From Nostoc sp. FACHB-973 (GTDB lineage: Bacteria; Cyanobacteriota; Cyanobacteriia; Cyanobacteriales; Nostocaceae), in NCBI RefSeq assembly GCF_014698115.1, contig NZ_JACJSJ010000062.1, positions 1 through 47,802 on the forward strand: a stretch of 47,802 nucleotides of DNA, in the 5' to 3' direction. The notes under the pieces are model-generated. The model did no database searches. It had not been told where the DNA came from and worked only from the letters and a program-made list of their open reading frames with translations. Positions 34,590-44,115 of this stretch are shown here, one piece after another (position 1 is the first letter of the stretch; the number at the start of each line of letters is the position of its first letter). The position numbers and the translations under genes are program-made.

Positions 34590-36758
34590 ATGGTTAAGAC
34601 TAGTCTGAATCAAGAGCAACAAATTACGACCTCAGCACAAAGCAGGGCTGGTATCAGACAACTACCTACTCTTTTGTTTCGTCAACGCTTTGTGATTTTG
34701 GGGGTTTCTTGTATAGTCATGTCAGTTGCCAGCTTCTTTGCTGTCAGTGCCAAATCTAGTTACCAAAGCGACATGCAGATACTGGTAAGTTCCAATTTAT
34801 CTCAAGAGGCAAAGTCAAATAATATTCCAGAACAGACAGATGCCAAAGTTGTTGATTACAGTACTCAGATGAAACTCATGCTGAGTTCTAAGCTGCTTCA
34901 GAAAGCTGTAGATTTACTTCATTCTGATTATCCTGATATTACTTTAGAATATATTAAAGGCCAAAAACAATACAACAAAAAAGCACCTTTAAAAATCAAT
35001 CAAGAACAAGCAAATACAGAAGCTAATGAGGTTTTTAACCAAGTATTTGAAGTTTCTTTTAATGATGACGATCCAGTTAAAGCCCAAAGAGTACTTCAAG
35101 CTTTACAGAAAGTCTATGAAAACTACAATACAGAACAACAAAAAGAGCGTTTAGATCGGGGACTGGCTTTTGTCAATACGCGCCTACCCCAAATCAAAAA
35201 AGAGGTCAGTCAAGCTGAGAAAAATTTAGAACAGTTTCGCAAGAAGCATAATTTAGTCGATCCCGAAGCACAAAGTAAAATCCTGCTACAATCTTTGGCT
35301 GAGATTCAACAACAGTTGCAAACCACTCGCGCCCAACTTCAAGATGTAAACGCTCGTTACGATAGCCTGGAACAACAAATAGCATCTTCTTCCCAACAAA
35401 ATGCCAAAATCTCTTCTCGTTTAAATCAGTCAAGCCGCTATCAAATACTATTAAATGAAATTCAAAAAACTGAGCTAGCACTGGCTAAGGAACGGTTGCG
35501 TTATACAGATGATTATCCATCAGTAGAAAAACTCAAACAACAACGCCAAAATCAATTAACATTATTACGTCAAGAAGTAAAAAATATTACTAATGGCAGT
35601 AAGGGAGAAGAACTCTTAAAAGCGCAGACAGTGGCAGTTGATCCGAACCTAGTAGACGAATTAATTCTGCTACAGACAAATGTTTTAGGACTAACTGCCA
35701 ATGAAAAAAGTTTAGTGCAATCAGAACAGCGACTTCGTTCTGAATTAAGCAAATATCCGAACCTGACAGCTGAATATAATCGTCTGCGGCAAAAGATAGA
35801 AACTACTCATAAAGCTCTGGAACAACTGGTTGAAGCACAACAATCCTTAGGAATGAAAATTTCTCAGGAAGGATATAACTGGCAAGTTTTGGAAGAACCT
35901 GGTTTGGGTACTTATGCAGGGGATAGCAGATTATTATATTTGCTGGGGGGAGGAGTTATTGGACCGATTTTAGGCATTTTAATAGCCTTGATTTTGTCAA
36001 AATTTAATGAAACTATTTATAATACGGCAGATTTAAAAAAGCTGACAAATCTGCGTGTACTGGGAACGGTACCAAAATTGCGATCGCCTCATAGTAAAAA
36101 GCGTCTTTTAAATCTGTCTGGTAATCGGCAACGAAGTTTAGCTCCTGCTATGGTAGAACCTGGCGCCAACTTGCCTGTCCATGAAACTTTGGACATGATC
36201 TACCAAAACATTAAAATATTAAAATATCCATTTCCTTTCAAGTCATTGATGTTGACTTCAGCACTACCAGGGGAAGGAAAGACAACCCTAGTATTAGGGC
36301 TAGTGGCTAGTGCTACCCGGATGCATCGACGGGTGTTAGTAATTGATGCTAATTTGCAAAATCCTAACCTGCACAAAGTATTAGAACTTTCTAATGATTG
36401 GGGACTATCTCTGTTATTAGTTGATGAGACAACTACCAATTTTCAAGATTACATTCAGCCGATTCACCCCTTCATTGATATTTTGACTGCTGGCCCTGTT
36501 CCAGAAGATAGAGTCAAGCTGCTGAGTTCTCAGAGAATGAAAGAACTAATAGAGTTATTTGAAGAAAATTATGATTTAGTATTGATAGATGCTCCATCAA
36601 TTTTAGCCACCGTTGATGCCAGGATTATCGCATCTTTTTGCAATGCGATCGTCATGGTAGAGCGAATGGGTAAAGTGAAGCGAACTCAATTGATTCAAGC
36701 GATTGAAATTTTGAGTAAGTTAAATTTAATTGGAATTATAGCTAATGAAGTGAAATAG
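34590..36758 (+). CDS. Wzc-like polysaccharide co-polymerase/ATPase
   Basis: This 722-residue fusion has a Wzz chain-length domain, with a first membrane helix at about 40-58, a coiled-coil periplasmic region at about 180-420 and a second helix at about 447-470 after LEEPGLGTYAGDSR. A cytoplasmic CpsD/BY-kinase-like ATPase follows. Walker A is ALPGEGKTT (about 558-566), Walker A' is VIDANLQNPN (about 584) and Walker B is LVLIDAPS (about 664). The protein ends IGIIANEVK without the tyrosine-rich tail of typical BY-kinases, so autophosphorylation may be absent. It would control chain length or export of an exopolysaccharide, possibly the heterocyst envelope polysaccharide. No other polysaccharide export genes lie next to it. 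Confidence 0.88.
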   Translation: MVKTSLNQEQQITTSAQSRAGIRQLPTLLFRQRFVILGVSCIVMSVASFFAVSAKSSYQSDMQILVSSNLSQEAKSNNIPEQTDAKVVDYSTQMKLMLSSKLLQKAVDLLHSDYPDITLEYIKGQKQYNKKAPLKINQEQANTEANEVFNQVFEVSFNDDDPVKAQRVLQALQKVYENYNTEQQKERLDRGLAFVNTRLPQIKKEVSQAEKNLEQFRKKHNLVDPEAQSKILLQSLAEIQQQLQTTRAQLQDVNARYDSLEQQIASSSQQNAKISSRLNQSSRYQILLNEIQKTELALAKERLRYTDDYPSVEKLKQQRQNQLTLLRQEVKNITNGSKGEELLKAQTVAVDPNLVDELILLQTNVLGLTANEKSLVQSEQRLRSELSKYPNLTAEYNRLRQKIETTHKALEQLVEAQQSLGMKISQEGYNWQVLEEPGLGTYAGDSRLLYLLGGGVIGPILGILIALILSKFNETIYNTADLKKLTNLRVLGTVPKLRSPHSKKRLLNLSGNRQRSLAPAMVEPGANLPVHETLDMIYQNIKILKYPFPFKSLMLTSALPGEGKTTLVLGLVASATRMHRRVLVIDANLQNPNLHKVLELSNDWGLSLLLVDETTTNFQDYIQPIHPFIDILTAGPVPEDRVKLLSSQRMKELIELFEENYDLVLIDAPSILATVDARIIASFCNAIVMVERMGKVKRTQLIQAIEILSKLNLIGIIANEVK

Positions 36759-36920
36759 GATATAGCAATCCTAAATCATTCGTCAAAAGTCATAGCGTTT
36801 CCTGACCTAATAAGGTACACCTGTAGGGGCACGTCAGTGCCCATTGGTGTCAACTTAACGTGAAACCTTTGTCAACACGTGATGCATGAATTCACTCACT
36901 GCCCATCACAACCCGCATTA

Positions 36921-36991
36921 CCCCACCCCGGTTTTGTCTAAAGCCAAAACCTCCCCTCCCCGATGCTTTGGGGAGGGGTTGGGGGTGGGGT
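36921..36991. repeat. Nested G/C-rich inverted repeat
   Basis: Outer arms CCCCACCCC (36921-36929) and GGGGTGGGG (36983-36991) enclose inner arms CCCCTCCCC (36953-36961) and GGGGAGGGG (36970-36978). This is a MITE-like or terminator-like palindrome between the Wzc-like gene and the NarL-type regulator. Confidence 0.7.
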
Positions 36992-37079
36992 AAAACGTAT
37001 GTCGGGTAATCCGCCCAACACACTGACTCTAAATCTAAAATCTAAAATCCACAATGGTATTACATTTGGGGAAACTGTT

Positions 37080-37715
37080 GTGGACACAATCCGAGTGATG
37101 GTAGTTGCTACTTCTCTTGTGATGCGGGTAGGATTGTCTGCTGTGGTGAGTAATAATCCGCAGTTGACGGTTGTCGGGAGTGCATCGGATTTGGATGTAT
37201 TAGCAGCAGAGGTTGAGGAGTTACAACCTGATGTGGTGCTAGTAGATATGGGCGGTAATTTTCAACAATCAGCGTGGGAAAAACTGCTGCTGATTCCAGA
37301 AGAACAATACCCATTAATACTTGTTATTGTTGACGAACTCGACAGCATCGACTTGGAAAAGGCTTTACGTTCTGGTATTCGGGGTATATTGCTCAGTAGT
37401 AGCACAGAGTCAGAAATAGTCGCGGCTGTGCAGGCGATCGCTGTTGGTTTGGTAGTACTGCACCCAAATGCTGTAGAATTACTGCATCTGGTCTCAAAAG
37501 CAGTAGCAAATCCTGTGCAAAGCTTGACACCACGGGAGATAGAAGTTTTAACAATGCTTGGGTCTGGATTAGGTAATAAAGCGATCGCTAAACGTTTGCA
37601 CATCTCTGAGCATACCGTCAAATTTCATCTTTCATCGATTTTTCAAAAGCTCAGTGTCTCCACCCGCACCGAAGCGGTGACTGCGGCTGTAAGAATTGGT
37701 TTAATTATGCTGTAA
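37080..37715 (+). CDS. NarL/LuxR-type response regulator, atypical receiver
   Basis: This 211-residue regulator has a receiver-like domain (about 1-120) and a LuxR-type HTH (about 145-210: LTPREIEVLTMLGSGLGNKAIAKRLHISEHTVKFHLSSIFQKLSV). The aspartate position is present (VLVDMGG, D56). The acidic pair expected near residue 10 reads VVATSLVMR, and the conserved lysine after GILL is S, so normal phosphorylation is doubtful. GTG 37080 (VDTIRVMVVA) was chosen; the frame is open to ATG 36963, but that part overlaps repeat DNA (G-rich palindrome and AAATCTA heptamers). ATG 37098 is another candidate. Targets are unknown. Confidence 0.8.
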   Translation: MDTIRVMVVATSLVMRVGLSAVVSNNPQLTVVGSASDLDVLAAEVEELQPDVVLVDMGGNFQQSAWEKLLLIPEEQYPLILVIVDELDSIDLEKALRSGIRGILLSSSTESEIVAAVQAIAVGLVVLHPNAVELLHLVSKAVANPVQSLTPREIEVLTMLGSGLGNKAIAKRLHISEHTVKFHLSSIFQKLSVSTRTEAVTAAVRIGLIML

Positions 37716-38063
37716 TCGGTGCTAAAGTAGCACATCTGTATGTCAATACAATAGAATTCAGAATTCAGAATTCAGAAGTCAAAATTCAGAAGTAGAATGA
37801 GCTTTATACTTGGCTTTGAGAGTGAAGTTGTCCACTTCACGCTTCTTGAAATCCCCTGTAAATATTACCATTTTCAAACTCTATGTCTTTGTCAGTAGAG
37901 TATTCACCAATTCTGACTCCATTTCACGAAATACCTGGTACAGATAAATATGTAGGGGCGTACAGCTGTACGCCCCTACAACCGATTGATATGTTGCAAA
38001 GATTTTGGGAAATGGTATGACTCCTGAATTCTGACTCCTGACTCCTGACTCCTGAATTCTATT
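37716..38063. other. Repeat-filled convergent spacer
   Basis: The 348-bp spacer between the regulator and the convergent kinase gene holds AATTCAG heptamers (about 37753-37795), a 30-bp palindrome (37951-37980) and CTCCTGA heptamers (about 38017-38058). There is no gene. Confidence 0.75.
37951..37980. repeat. Perfect 30-bp palindrome
   Basis: The palindrome TGTAGGGGCGTACAG plus its complement is perfect with no loop. Its outer TGTAGGGGCG matches the hairpin family at 2225-2252. Confidence 0.9.
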
Positions 38064-39512
38064 TCACTTTATGTCCTTAAAAGACACTTTAGCCATTGGC
38101 GCGTTTAAATCTTTACTAGCAAAGGCGCAATATGATTCTGGATTGATTTGGCCGTAAGTTTTGAGGAAGTTAATACAGCTGGAACGGTCTTTAAAGGTGG
38201 CTACATAAACTATAAATAAATTTTTTTGATCTGATAAATTCGGATAATCTGGTATCCAGAATACTCCTGATTGACTAATTCCTTGGGATTGTAAAATTTT
38301 CACTTGTTTGATGGCAGTTTGCAGATTTGGCAAACTAGAATTGGCTACAAAATAAAAAGAATTAGGTAGATTAGCGCCGTTTGTAATTGGTGATTCACGG
38401 GTTGTCCCTATTTGATAATTTGCCGTTCCAGGTGGAAGAGATAACGAAGAATTTTCTTCAACTTCTGTTTTTGGTAGGAGCGAAGATGTAGCTTCTTTAT
38501 ATGTCCCAGATTGCGGAGAGTGTGCTAACAAAAGACCAATAATCACGCACCCACCGATTAATCCGCCGCCGACTAAAGTACTACCAATAAAAATAGCGTT
38601 TTGTTTACTGTTCTGAGCATCTGGCAAGCGGATCACAGAATTAGTGAAAGCAGACAGTTGACTATACATTGGCACTTTTGGTGCAGTTGAATTGGCAATC
38701 GTCTGCAAAGCATCCAGCATTTCTTTTGCAGTAGAATAGCGCTCCCTGACATCAAATTGAGTTGCTTTTTTTAACACTTCCATCAAATTCGGACTGATGG
38801 CATCCCTATTCCATAAATGCTCTCCGGTGTGGGAGTCTGTCATCAATTCTTGGGGCGATTTTCCCATCAACAAAAAAATCGCTGTTAACGCCAAACTATA
38901 CAAATCACTTGCGAAAACTGGACGGCCTGCTGCTTGTTCGCTAGGCATGAAACCTGGTGTACCAATAATAATTGAATTACTAACAGTGCCTTCTGAATGC
39001 ATGACTGTTGCCATCGTTTCTCGCACTGCACCAAAATCAATTAAAATTGGTTTGCCATCAGATGAACGCAGAATAATATTGTCTGGTTTAATATCGCGGT
39101 GGATGATGCCTTTGCCATGTACAAAGTCCAGCAGTTTCAACAGACTAATTAAAATTGGGATTACTTCACTTTCGCTAAAACAACCGTTTTGTTTTACTTC
39201 TTGATTGAGGGTTTGTCCAGAAATCCATTCCTGTACGAGGTAAAATTGCCCATCTGCTTGAAAGTAGGCGTATAGAGTGGGAATTTGATTGCTAGATCCT
39301 CCTAGTTCTTCTAAAATTGCGGCTTCTCTTTGAAATCGCCTTTGTACCAACTGATAAACTTCTGGGTTGTCGGTAACTGGTTTGAGTTGCTTAATTACAC
39401 AACGTCGTCCCGAAGGCATTTGGGTATCTTCGGCTAAGAATGTTTCACAAAATCCACCAGTTCCAAGTACGCTAATAATACGATAGCGATCGTTCAAAAG
39501 TGTTGATATCAT
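38064..39512 (-). CDS. Ser/Thr protein kinase with SPOR-like C-terminus
   Basis: This 482-residue kinase has LGTGGFCETF (16-25; the G-loop carries Cys), ATP lysine K41, the HRDIKPDN catalytic loop (D140, N145) and DFGA (159-162), so it is probably active. A transmembrane stretch at about 303-331 (IFIGSTLVGGGLIGGCVIIGLLLAH) leads to an external part. The end of that part (FYFVANSSLPNLQTAIKQVKILQSQG... NLFIVYVATFKDRSSCINFLKTYG) has the repeat pattern of SPOR-like domains, suggesting recognition of cell-wall material; this is a weak similarity judged by eye. It is convergent with the NarL-type gene. Confidence 0.9.
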   Translation of the reverse strand: MISTLLNDRYRIISVLGTGGFCETFLAEDTQMPSGRRCVIKQLKPVTDNPEVYQLVQRRFQREAAILEELGGSSNQIPTLYAYFQADGQFYLVQEWISGQTLNQEVKQNGCFSESEVIPILISLLKLLDFVHGKGIIHRDIKPDNIILRSSDGKPILIDFGAVRETMATVMHSEGTVSNSIIIGTPGFMPSEQAAGRPVFASDLYSLALTAIFLLMGKSPQELMTDSHTGEHLWNRDAISPNLMEVLKKATQFDVRERYSTAKEMLDALQTIANSTAPKVPMYSQLSAFTNSVIRLPDAQNSKQNAIFIGSTLVGGGLIGGCVIIGLLLAHSPQSGTYKEATSSLLPKTEVEENSSLSLPPGTANYQIGTTRESPITNGANLPNSFYFVANSSLPNLQTAIKQVKILQSQGISQSGVFWIPDYPNLSDQKNLFIVYVATFKDRSSCINFLKTYGQINPESYCAFASKDLNAPMAKVSFKDIK

Positions 39513-40095
39513 TTTGTTTTCTTGACTCGGGTTTGTTTGGAAGCACTCTGTACAATTAACAAGCTATAACCGCCTGTTTTTACAACTTTGGCAGTGCATA
39601 GTTTTTCGTATAAATTATTAATTTATCCCAACAAAATCTAGAATGCATTAGCTGCATACTGATTTTTAGTATCTAAGTATGAGAATATCATGAATTGCTC
39701 TTTTCATTAAGATACTGAAACATCTATGGACAGTAGTACACCTATGTGTAATTTGTAATTCTTATTGGGCATAGGGCATTGGGCATTGGGGGAGCAACGC
39801 AAAAAAGTGAGATCATCGTCCAATGAGCAGGGGGAGCAGGGGGAGCAGGGGAAGCAGGGGAAGCAGGGGGAGTAAAGAGAAAATATCAGTAATGTTTACT
39901 ACCAAATATATAATAAATACACTTAATTTATTTCTCTCCCCCTGCCTCCCCTGCCTCCCCTGCTTACCCATCTCACAAAATCGCGTTGCTCCCGGCATTG
40001 TATTCCCCGCGTAAGAGCGTCTCCATCATCTCCCAGATGCCCCATAAAGTGATAAAAAAAGAAAGCATAAGCTCCACCTGAGGTTCCAAGCAGAT
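39513..40095. other. Intergenic region with long imperfect inverted repeat
   Basis: The 583-bp spacer separates the divergent kinase and receptor genes. Its main feature is GGGGAGCAGG-type tandem units (about 39825-39873) followed about 60 bp later by the complementary CCCCTGCCTC units (about 39936-39966), an imperfect inverted repeat. Frames on both strands through it encode only repeats. Confidence 0.7.
39825..39966. repeat. Inverted pair of GGGAGCAGG tandem arrays
   Basis: Two tandem arrays in opposite orientation enclose an AT-rich core. The unit also occurs at 5731-5771. Confidence 0.75.
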
Positions 40096-42780
40096 ATGGC
40101 TATGAGTAGCATCTACGACCTACGGCTGATAACGCTTTCAATTGCGATCGCAGTTCTCGCCTCATATACTGCTCTTGATTTGGCTGGACGGGTAACAGCA
40201 GCCAAAGCATCGGCTCAAGTCGCTTGGTTAATTGGCGGCGCAATGGTTATGGGAATCGGTATCTGGTCGATGCACTTTGTGGCCATGTTAGCCTTCTGTC
40301 TGCCGATACCAATAACCTATGATATTTTGACTGTGCTGGTTTCTATGCTACCTGCGGTGATTGCTTCAGGAGGCGCACTTTTCCTGGCAAGTCGCCCAGT
40401 GTTGAGCATTTGGCAATTGCTGGTTGGCGGAACCTTAATGGGTATTGGTATCGCCTCCATGCACTACATTGGAATGCTGGCGATGCGGATACAAGCAACC
40501 GCTACATACAACCCAGTGCTGTTTATACTTTCCATAGCGATCGCCATCGGCGCATCAATTCTAGGGCTAAATATTGCATTTCAATTACGTACACAAACGA
40601 ATACAACTCCCTGGTGGGCGAAGGTTAGCGGTGCGCTTTTTATCGGGGGAGCGATCGCTGGGATGCATTACACAGGGATGGGGGCTATGAGATTGACGCC
40701 GACTAATCCAACAGCAATATCTGGGCTAGCAAAAACGAACGATTCCCTAACTTTGCTGGGTGTCTCTATTGGTATTGCCACATTAGTGATTCTCGGTTTT
40801 GCGCTGCTGACTTCGTTTATAGATCGGCGTTTGTCTGCCCAAACAAAGCTTTTAGTACAACAAGAAGCCCAAGCCAAACTTTCACAATTATTTACAGAGA
40901 TTACTCTACAAATTCGGCGATCGCTGAAGTTAGATGATGTAATCAACACAACTGTCCATGAAGTTCGTCTAGCATTAAAAACAGACCGTGTGGTTATGTA
41001 TCGTTTCAATAGTGACTGGAGTGGCATTATCATCGCCGAGTCCATTGCTCAAGGTTGGACGAAAACCTTAGGAAAAACGGTCAATGACCCATTCCGGGAA
41101 AATTATATTGAAATGTACAAAAATGGCCGAGTCCGAGCTACCAATGATATTTATGAAGCTGGTTTTACAGAATGTCACCGGGAAATTCTCGAAGGTTTTC
41201 AAATTAAGGCGAATTTGATTGCACCGATTATCCATAATAATCAACTTGTCGGTTTATTGTGTGCCCACGAATGTTCTAGACCCCGGTATTGGCAAAAGTA
41301 TGAAATTAATTTATTTAGACAATTAGCAATTCAAGTCGGCATCGCTTTAGAACAAGCAAGTCTACTAGATGAGCTTGAGCAAGCACAGAAAGTTTTGCGG
41401 CTTCGCGATCGGGCGATCGCTTCAGCCAGTAACGCCATATTCATTACCGATCCACATCAGCCAAAAAATCCAATTATATTTTGCAATGCTGCCTTGGAAA
41501 AAATTACAGGCTATTCATCTGGTGAACTACTAGGATGTAACTACCAATTTCTTCAAGGGGCTGACACAGATCCAGACATCATTACAGAATTAGACGAGGC
41601 AATCAAGGCTTCGAGAGAATGCCAAGTTGTGCTGAAAAGTTATCGCAAAGATAGAACTTTCTTCTGGTGTGAATTAACAATTTCTCCTGTGCTAGACGCA
41701 TTTGGACAAATAATCAATTTTATTGGCGTGCTAGTTGAAATTACTTCGCGCAAGGAAACAGAAGAAGAATTAAGGCGTAGTCAAGAAGTTCTCCAAGAGC
41801 AGCTGCTACAACTTATCTATGATGTTAATGAGGTATCCCAAGGAGATTTAACTGTTCGCTCTCAAGTTACAGTCGGGGAAGTTGGAATCTTAGCTGATGC
41901 GATTAATACCATCATTTATACCCTGTGGCAAATTGTCACTCAAATCCAACAAACTGCCTACCAAATGAATGTTTCCCTTGGCGAAAACTCTGGTTTCATC
42001 CAGCAAGTGGGAGATGAAGCACTCAAACAAATTGAACAGATTACTTACGCCCTTCAAGAACTAAATAATCTGAATTTCTGGATGCAAAAGGTGGTGGATA
42101 GTGCAGGGCAGCTACAGGAAGTAGGCGTCACTACCACTAACACAGTAGAAACAGCCAAGGGAACAATAGATTTGACTGTGGAAAGCATCTTGAATTTGCG
42201 ACAGACAATTTCACAAATAGCTACAAAAGTCAATAATCTGGGCGAATCTTCTCAAAAAATTTCCCATGTTGCATCAACGATTGGGCAAATCGCCACCCAA
42301 ACTAATTTGTTAGCCAGCGATGCTAGTATTGAAGCCACATGGATGGGCGATCGCGGTCGAGGCTTTGCGAAAGTAGTAGAACAAATTACTCAATTAGCTG
42401 TGCAGTCTGGCGAAGCCACCCAAGAAATTCAAGGCGTTTTAACTGACATGGAATTGGAAACTACCGCATTAGTTAAAGCCATAGAATCGGGAACGACTGA
42501 GATAGTAGAAAAAGCAAATCTTGTGCAAAATACCAAGTTGAAACTGGAAGATATTTTAGAAGTATCTGAGCAGATGAATCATTTAGTACAATCGATTTTT
42601 GCGGTAACAGGATCTCAAGCAGAAGCTTCCCAAGCGATCGCATCTTTAATCGAACAGATTACCGAAACCTTAAAATACACCGCAGATTCGTCTAGCACTG
42701 TATCTAACTCCCTACAACAAGCAAGAGAAGTGGCAGAGCAATTACAAGCGTATGTCAGTGGATTTAAAACTGGGGAGTAG
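40096..42780 (+). CDS. MHYT-GAF-PAS-methyl-accepting receptor
   Basis: This 894-residue receptor begins with an MHYT membrane sensor (about 8-242) with three motifs, MHFV (59), MHYI (122) and MHYT (190), proposed in the family to bind metal or diatomic gas. A GAF domain (about 262-425) carries C360-H361 in the context GFTECHREILEGFQIKANLIAPI, the Cys-His pair by which phytochrome-type GAFs attach bilin. A LOV-like PAS (about 437-555) reads GCNYQFLQG where photoactive LOV has GRNCRFLQ, so the flavin cysteine is a tyrosine. The C-terminal part (about 575-890) is a methyl-accepting-type coiled coil with a degenerate hairpin tip (ASDASIEATWMGDRGRGFAKVVEQITQLA). It probably signals through CheW/CheA to motility or development. 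No che genes are adjacent. Confidence 0.88.
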   Translation: MAMSSIYDLRLITLSIAIAVLASYTALDLAGRVTAAKASAQVAWLIGGAMVMGIGIWSMHFVAMLAFCLPIPITYDILTVLVSMLPAVIASGGALFLASRPVLSIWQLLVGGTLMGIGIASMHYIGMLAMRIQATATYNPVLFILSIAIAIGASILGLNIAFQLRTQTNTTPWWAKVSGALFIGGAIAGMHYTGMGAMRLTPTNPTAISGLAKTNDSLTLLGVSIGIATLVILGFALLTSFIDRRLSAQTKLLVQQEAQAKLSQLFTEITLQIRRSLKLDDVINTTVHEVRLALKTDRVVMYRFNSDWSGIIIAESIAQGWTKTLGKTVNDPFRENYIEMYKNGRVRATNDIYEAGFTECHREILEGFQIKANLIAPIIHNNQLVGLLCAHECSRPRYWQKYEINLFRQLAIQVGIALEQASLLDELEQAQKVLRLRDRAIASASNAIFITDPHQPKNPIIFCNAALEKITGYSSGELLGCNYQFLQGADTDPDIITELDEAIKASRECQVVLKSYRKDRTFFWCELTISPVLDAFGQIINFIGVLVEITSRKETEEELRRSQEVLQEQLLQLIYDVNEVSQGDLTVRSQVTVGEVGILADAINTIIYTLWQIVTQIQQTAYQMNVSLGENSGFIQQVGDEALKQIEQITYALQELNNLNFWMQKVVDSAGQLQEVGVTTTNTVETAKGTIDLTVESILNLRQTISQIATKVNNLGESSQKISHVASTIGQIATQTNLLASDASIEATWMGDRGRGFAKVVEQITQLAVQSGEATQEIQGVLTDMELETTALVKAIESGTTEIVEKANLVQNTKLKLEDILEVSEQMNHLVQSIFAVTGSQAEASQAIASLIEQITETLKYTADSSSTVSNSLQQAREVAEQLQAYVSGFKTGE

Positions 42781-42822
42781 GAAAAATATCATTGCCACAA
42801 ACATAAGCATTCTAGTGACGTA

Positions 42823-42853
42823 CCTACACTTCCTGAGTACAGGTAAGTGTAGG
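42823..42853. repeat. Subterminal hairpin at tnpB end of IS605-type element
   Basis: Arms CCTACACTT (42823-42831) and AAGTGTAGG (42845-42853) form a 9-bp stem with a 13-nt loop, 4 bp beyond the tnpB stop. IS200/IS605 ends carry such hairpins for recognition by TnpA, and TnpB guide RNAs are transcribed through this end. Confidence 0.65.
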
Positions 42854-42857
42854 CTTC

Positions 42858-43979
42858 TCAAAGACTCCTCATCCTCAATGAGGACATAATTTGAGCTTTT
42901 AGATCGTGCGTCCCACGATTCTTTATGTTGATCGCTGCATTCAAATCTCTGCACAAACTTGCTTTACAATTAGAGCAATTATGCATTCTTTGAGATAACA
43001 GCTTTTTGACCTTTTGACCGCAGTTATAACATTCTTGACTAGTACCATTTGGATTTACAGCTATTACTTTCAGCCCAGCATTTTCGGCTTTGGTAGTAAG
43101 TATAGAAATAAATTGTCCCCATCCGGCATCGTTTACACTTTTAGCCAATCTTGATTTAGCAAGTCCTTTAATATTTAGTTTTTCTACTGCAATAACATCA
43201 TACTTTTTGAGCAAATTGTTAGCAGTTTTGAAATGGAAATCTTTACGACTATCCGCAACTCTTTTGTGCTGGATACCTAGCTTTTTGATTGCTTTATTCC
43301 GACGGTTTGAGTCTTTTTTTCTACGAGAAATTTTGCGTTGTGCTGATTTTAATTTACGTTCAGCTTTACGTAATAACTTTGGAGCAGCGATTATTTCATT
43401 ATCTGAAGTGACAATGAAATCAACCAATCCTACGTCAATGCCGACAATATTATTGGTATCAAAATCAGGCTTGATTGTTGGAACAGTCTTATCTTCTAAA
43501 CTCAGGGTGACATAGTAACCATCTGACTTTTTGGTTACAGACAGCGTTTTAATATCAAATCCGTCAGGTATTTGACGATGAACAATTACTTTGATAGTGC
43601 CTATTTTTGAGAGTGTTATTTTATCGTTGCTAAAATGCTCTTTTTTGAATTGTGGATATGTAAAAGTTTTGTATTGACCTTTAGCCTTGAATCTCGGCTT
43701 ACCGCTACGCTTGCCATTACTATCACCTTTTAACCATCGGTCAAAAGCTATTTCAACCTTTTTTGGTACTTCTTGTAACACTTGAGAGTGAATACATTTG
43801 TACCAGCTTCGGTCTTTTTTCAGTTGAGTTAGGGATACCTGCTGGCTAAAGCGATTTGGCTTATCTTTTAACTCTGGAAGGTGGCAAACAACAAGTGAGC
43901 ATCTATCAATAGAACAACGATTTTGCTCCAACCACTCAAACCTTTGTCCAAGCTGATAATTATACTGACAGCGCAACAT
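42858..43979 (-). CDS. tnpB: TnpB, IS605-type RNA-guided nuclease, N-terminus doubtful
   Basis: Counting from ATG 43979, this 373-residue protein has the RuvC catalytic residues D182 (VGIDVG), E266 (AVEKLN) and D345 (CRDLNAA), and the zinc finger C317-C320/C335-C338, all intact. TnpB proteins cut DNA guided by an RNA transcribed from the element's end. The frame upstream of 43979 is open for 28 more codons (to 44063) and reads KVEQLKTSYQYRLKPTKEQAK..., clearly the family's conserved N-terminus. That stretch contains no ATG, GTG or TTG and ends at a TAA. The true start is therefore lost or is a rare codon (CTG at 44051); initiation at 43979 would remove the first beta strand. Confidence 0.85.
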   Translation of the reverse strand: MLRCQYNYQLGQRFEWLEQNRCSIDRCSLVVCHLPELKDKPNRFSQQVSLTQLKKDRSWYKCIHSQVLQEVPKKVEIAFDRWLKGDSNGKRSGKPRFKAKGQYKTFTYPQFKKEHFSNDKITLSKIGTIKVIVHRQIPDGFDIKTLSVTKKSDGYYVTLSLEDKTVPTIKPDFDTNNIVGIDVGLVDFIVTSDNEIIAAPKLLRKAERKLKSAQRKISRRKKDSNRRNKAIKKLGIQHKRVADSRKDFHFKTANNLLKKYDVIAVEKLNIKGLAKSRLAKSVNDAGWGQFISILTTKAENAGLKVIAVNPNGTSQECYNCGQKVKKLLSQRMHNCSNCKASLCRDLNAAINIKNRGTHDLKAQIMSSLRMRSL

Positions 43980-44115
43980 ATTTAGCGTGTTGTCAATTAT
44001 TTTAGCTTGCTCTTTCGTAGGCTTTAATCGGTACTGATAGGATGTTTTCAGTTGTTCGACTTTTTAAGTGTTACTTTTTTTAGCATACACTGATATTTAG
44101 ATAAATTCCAGAAAA

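Noticed and set aside
36261..36758. Classical bacterial tyrosine kinase activity of the Wzc-like protein
   Set aside because: Walker motifs are present but there is no C-terminal tyrosine cluster, so only an ATPase/co-polymerase role is claimed.
39813..40014. Overlapping frames on both strands rich in RGSRGS or LPLLPL
   Set aside because: Both are translations of the GGGAGCAGG arrays. The RGSRGS string is not related to the RGSGR signalling peptide.
41536..41570. Photoactive LOV domain in the receptor
   Set aside because: The motif reads GCNYQFLQG, with tyrosine in place of the flavin-binding cysteine, so it is called only LOV-like PAS.
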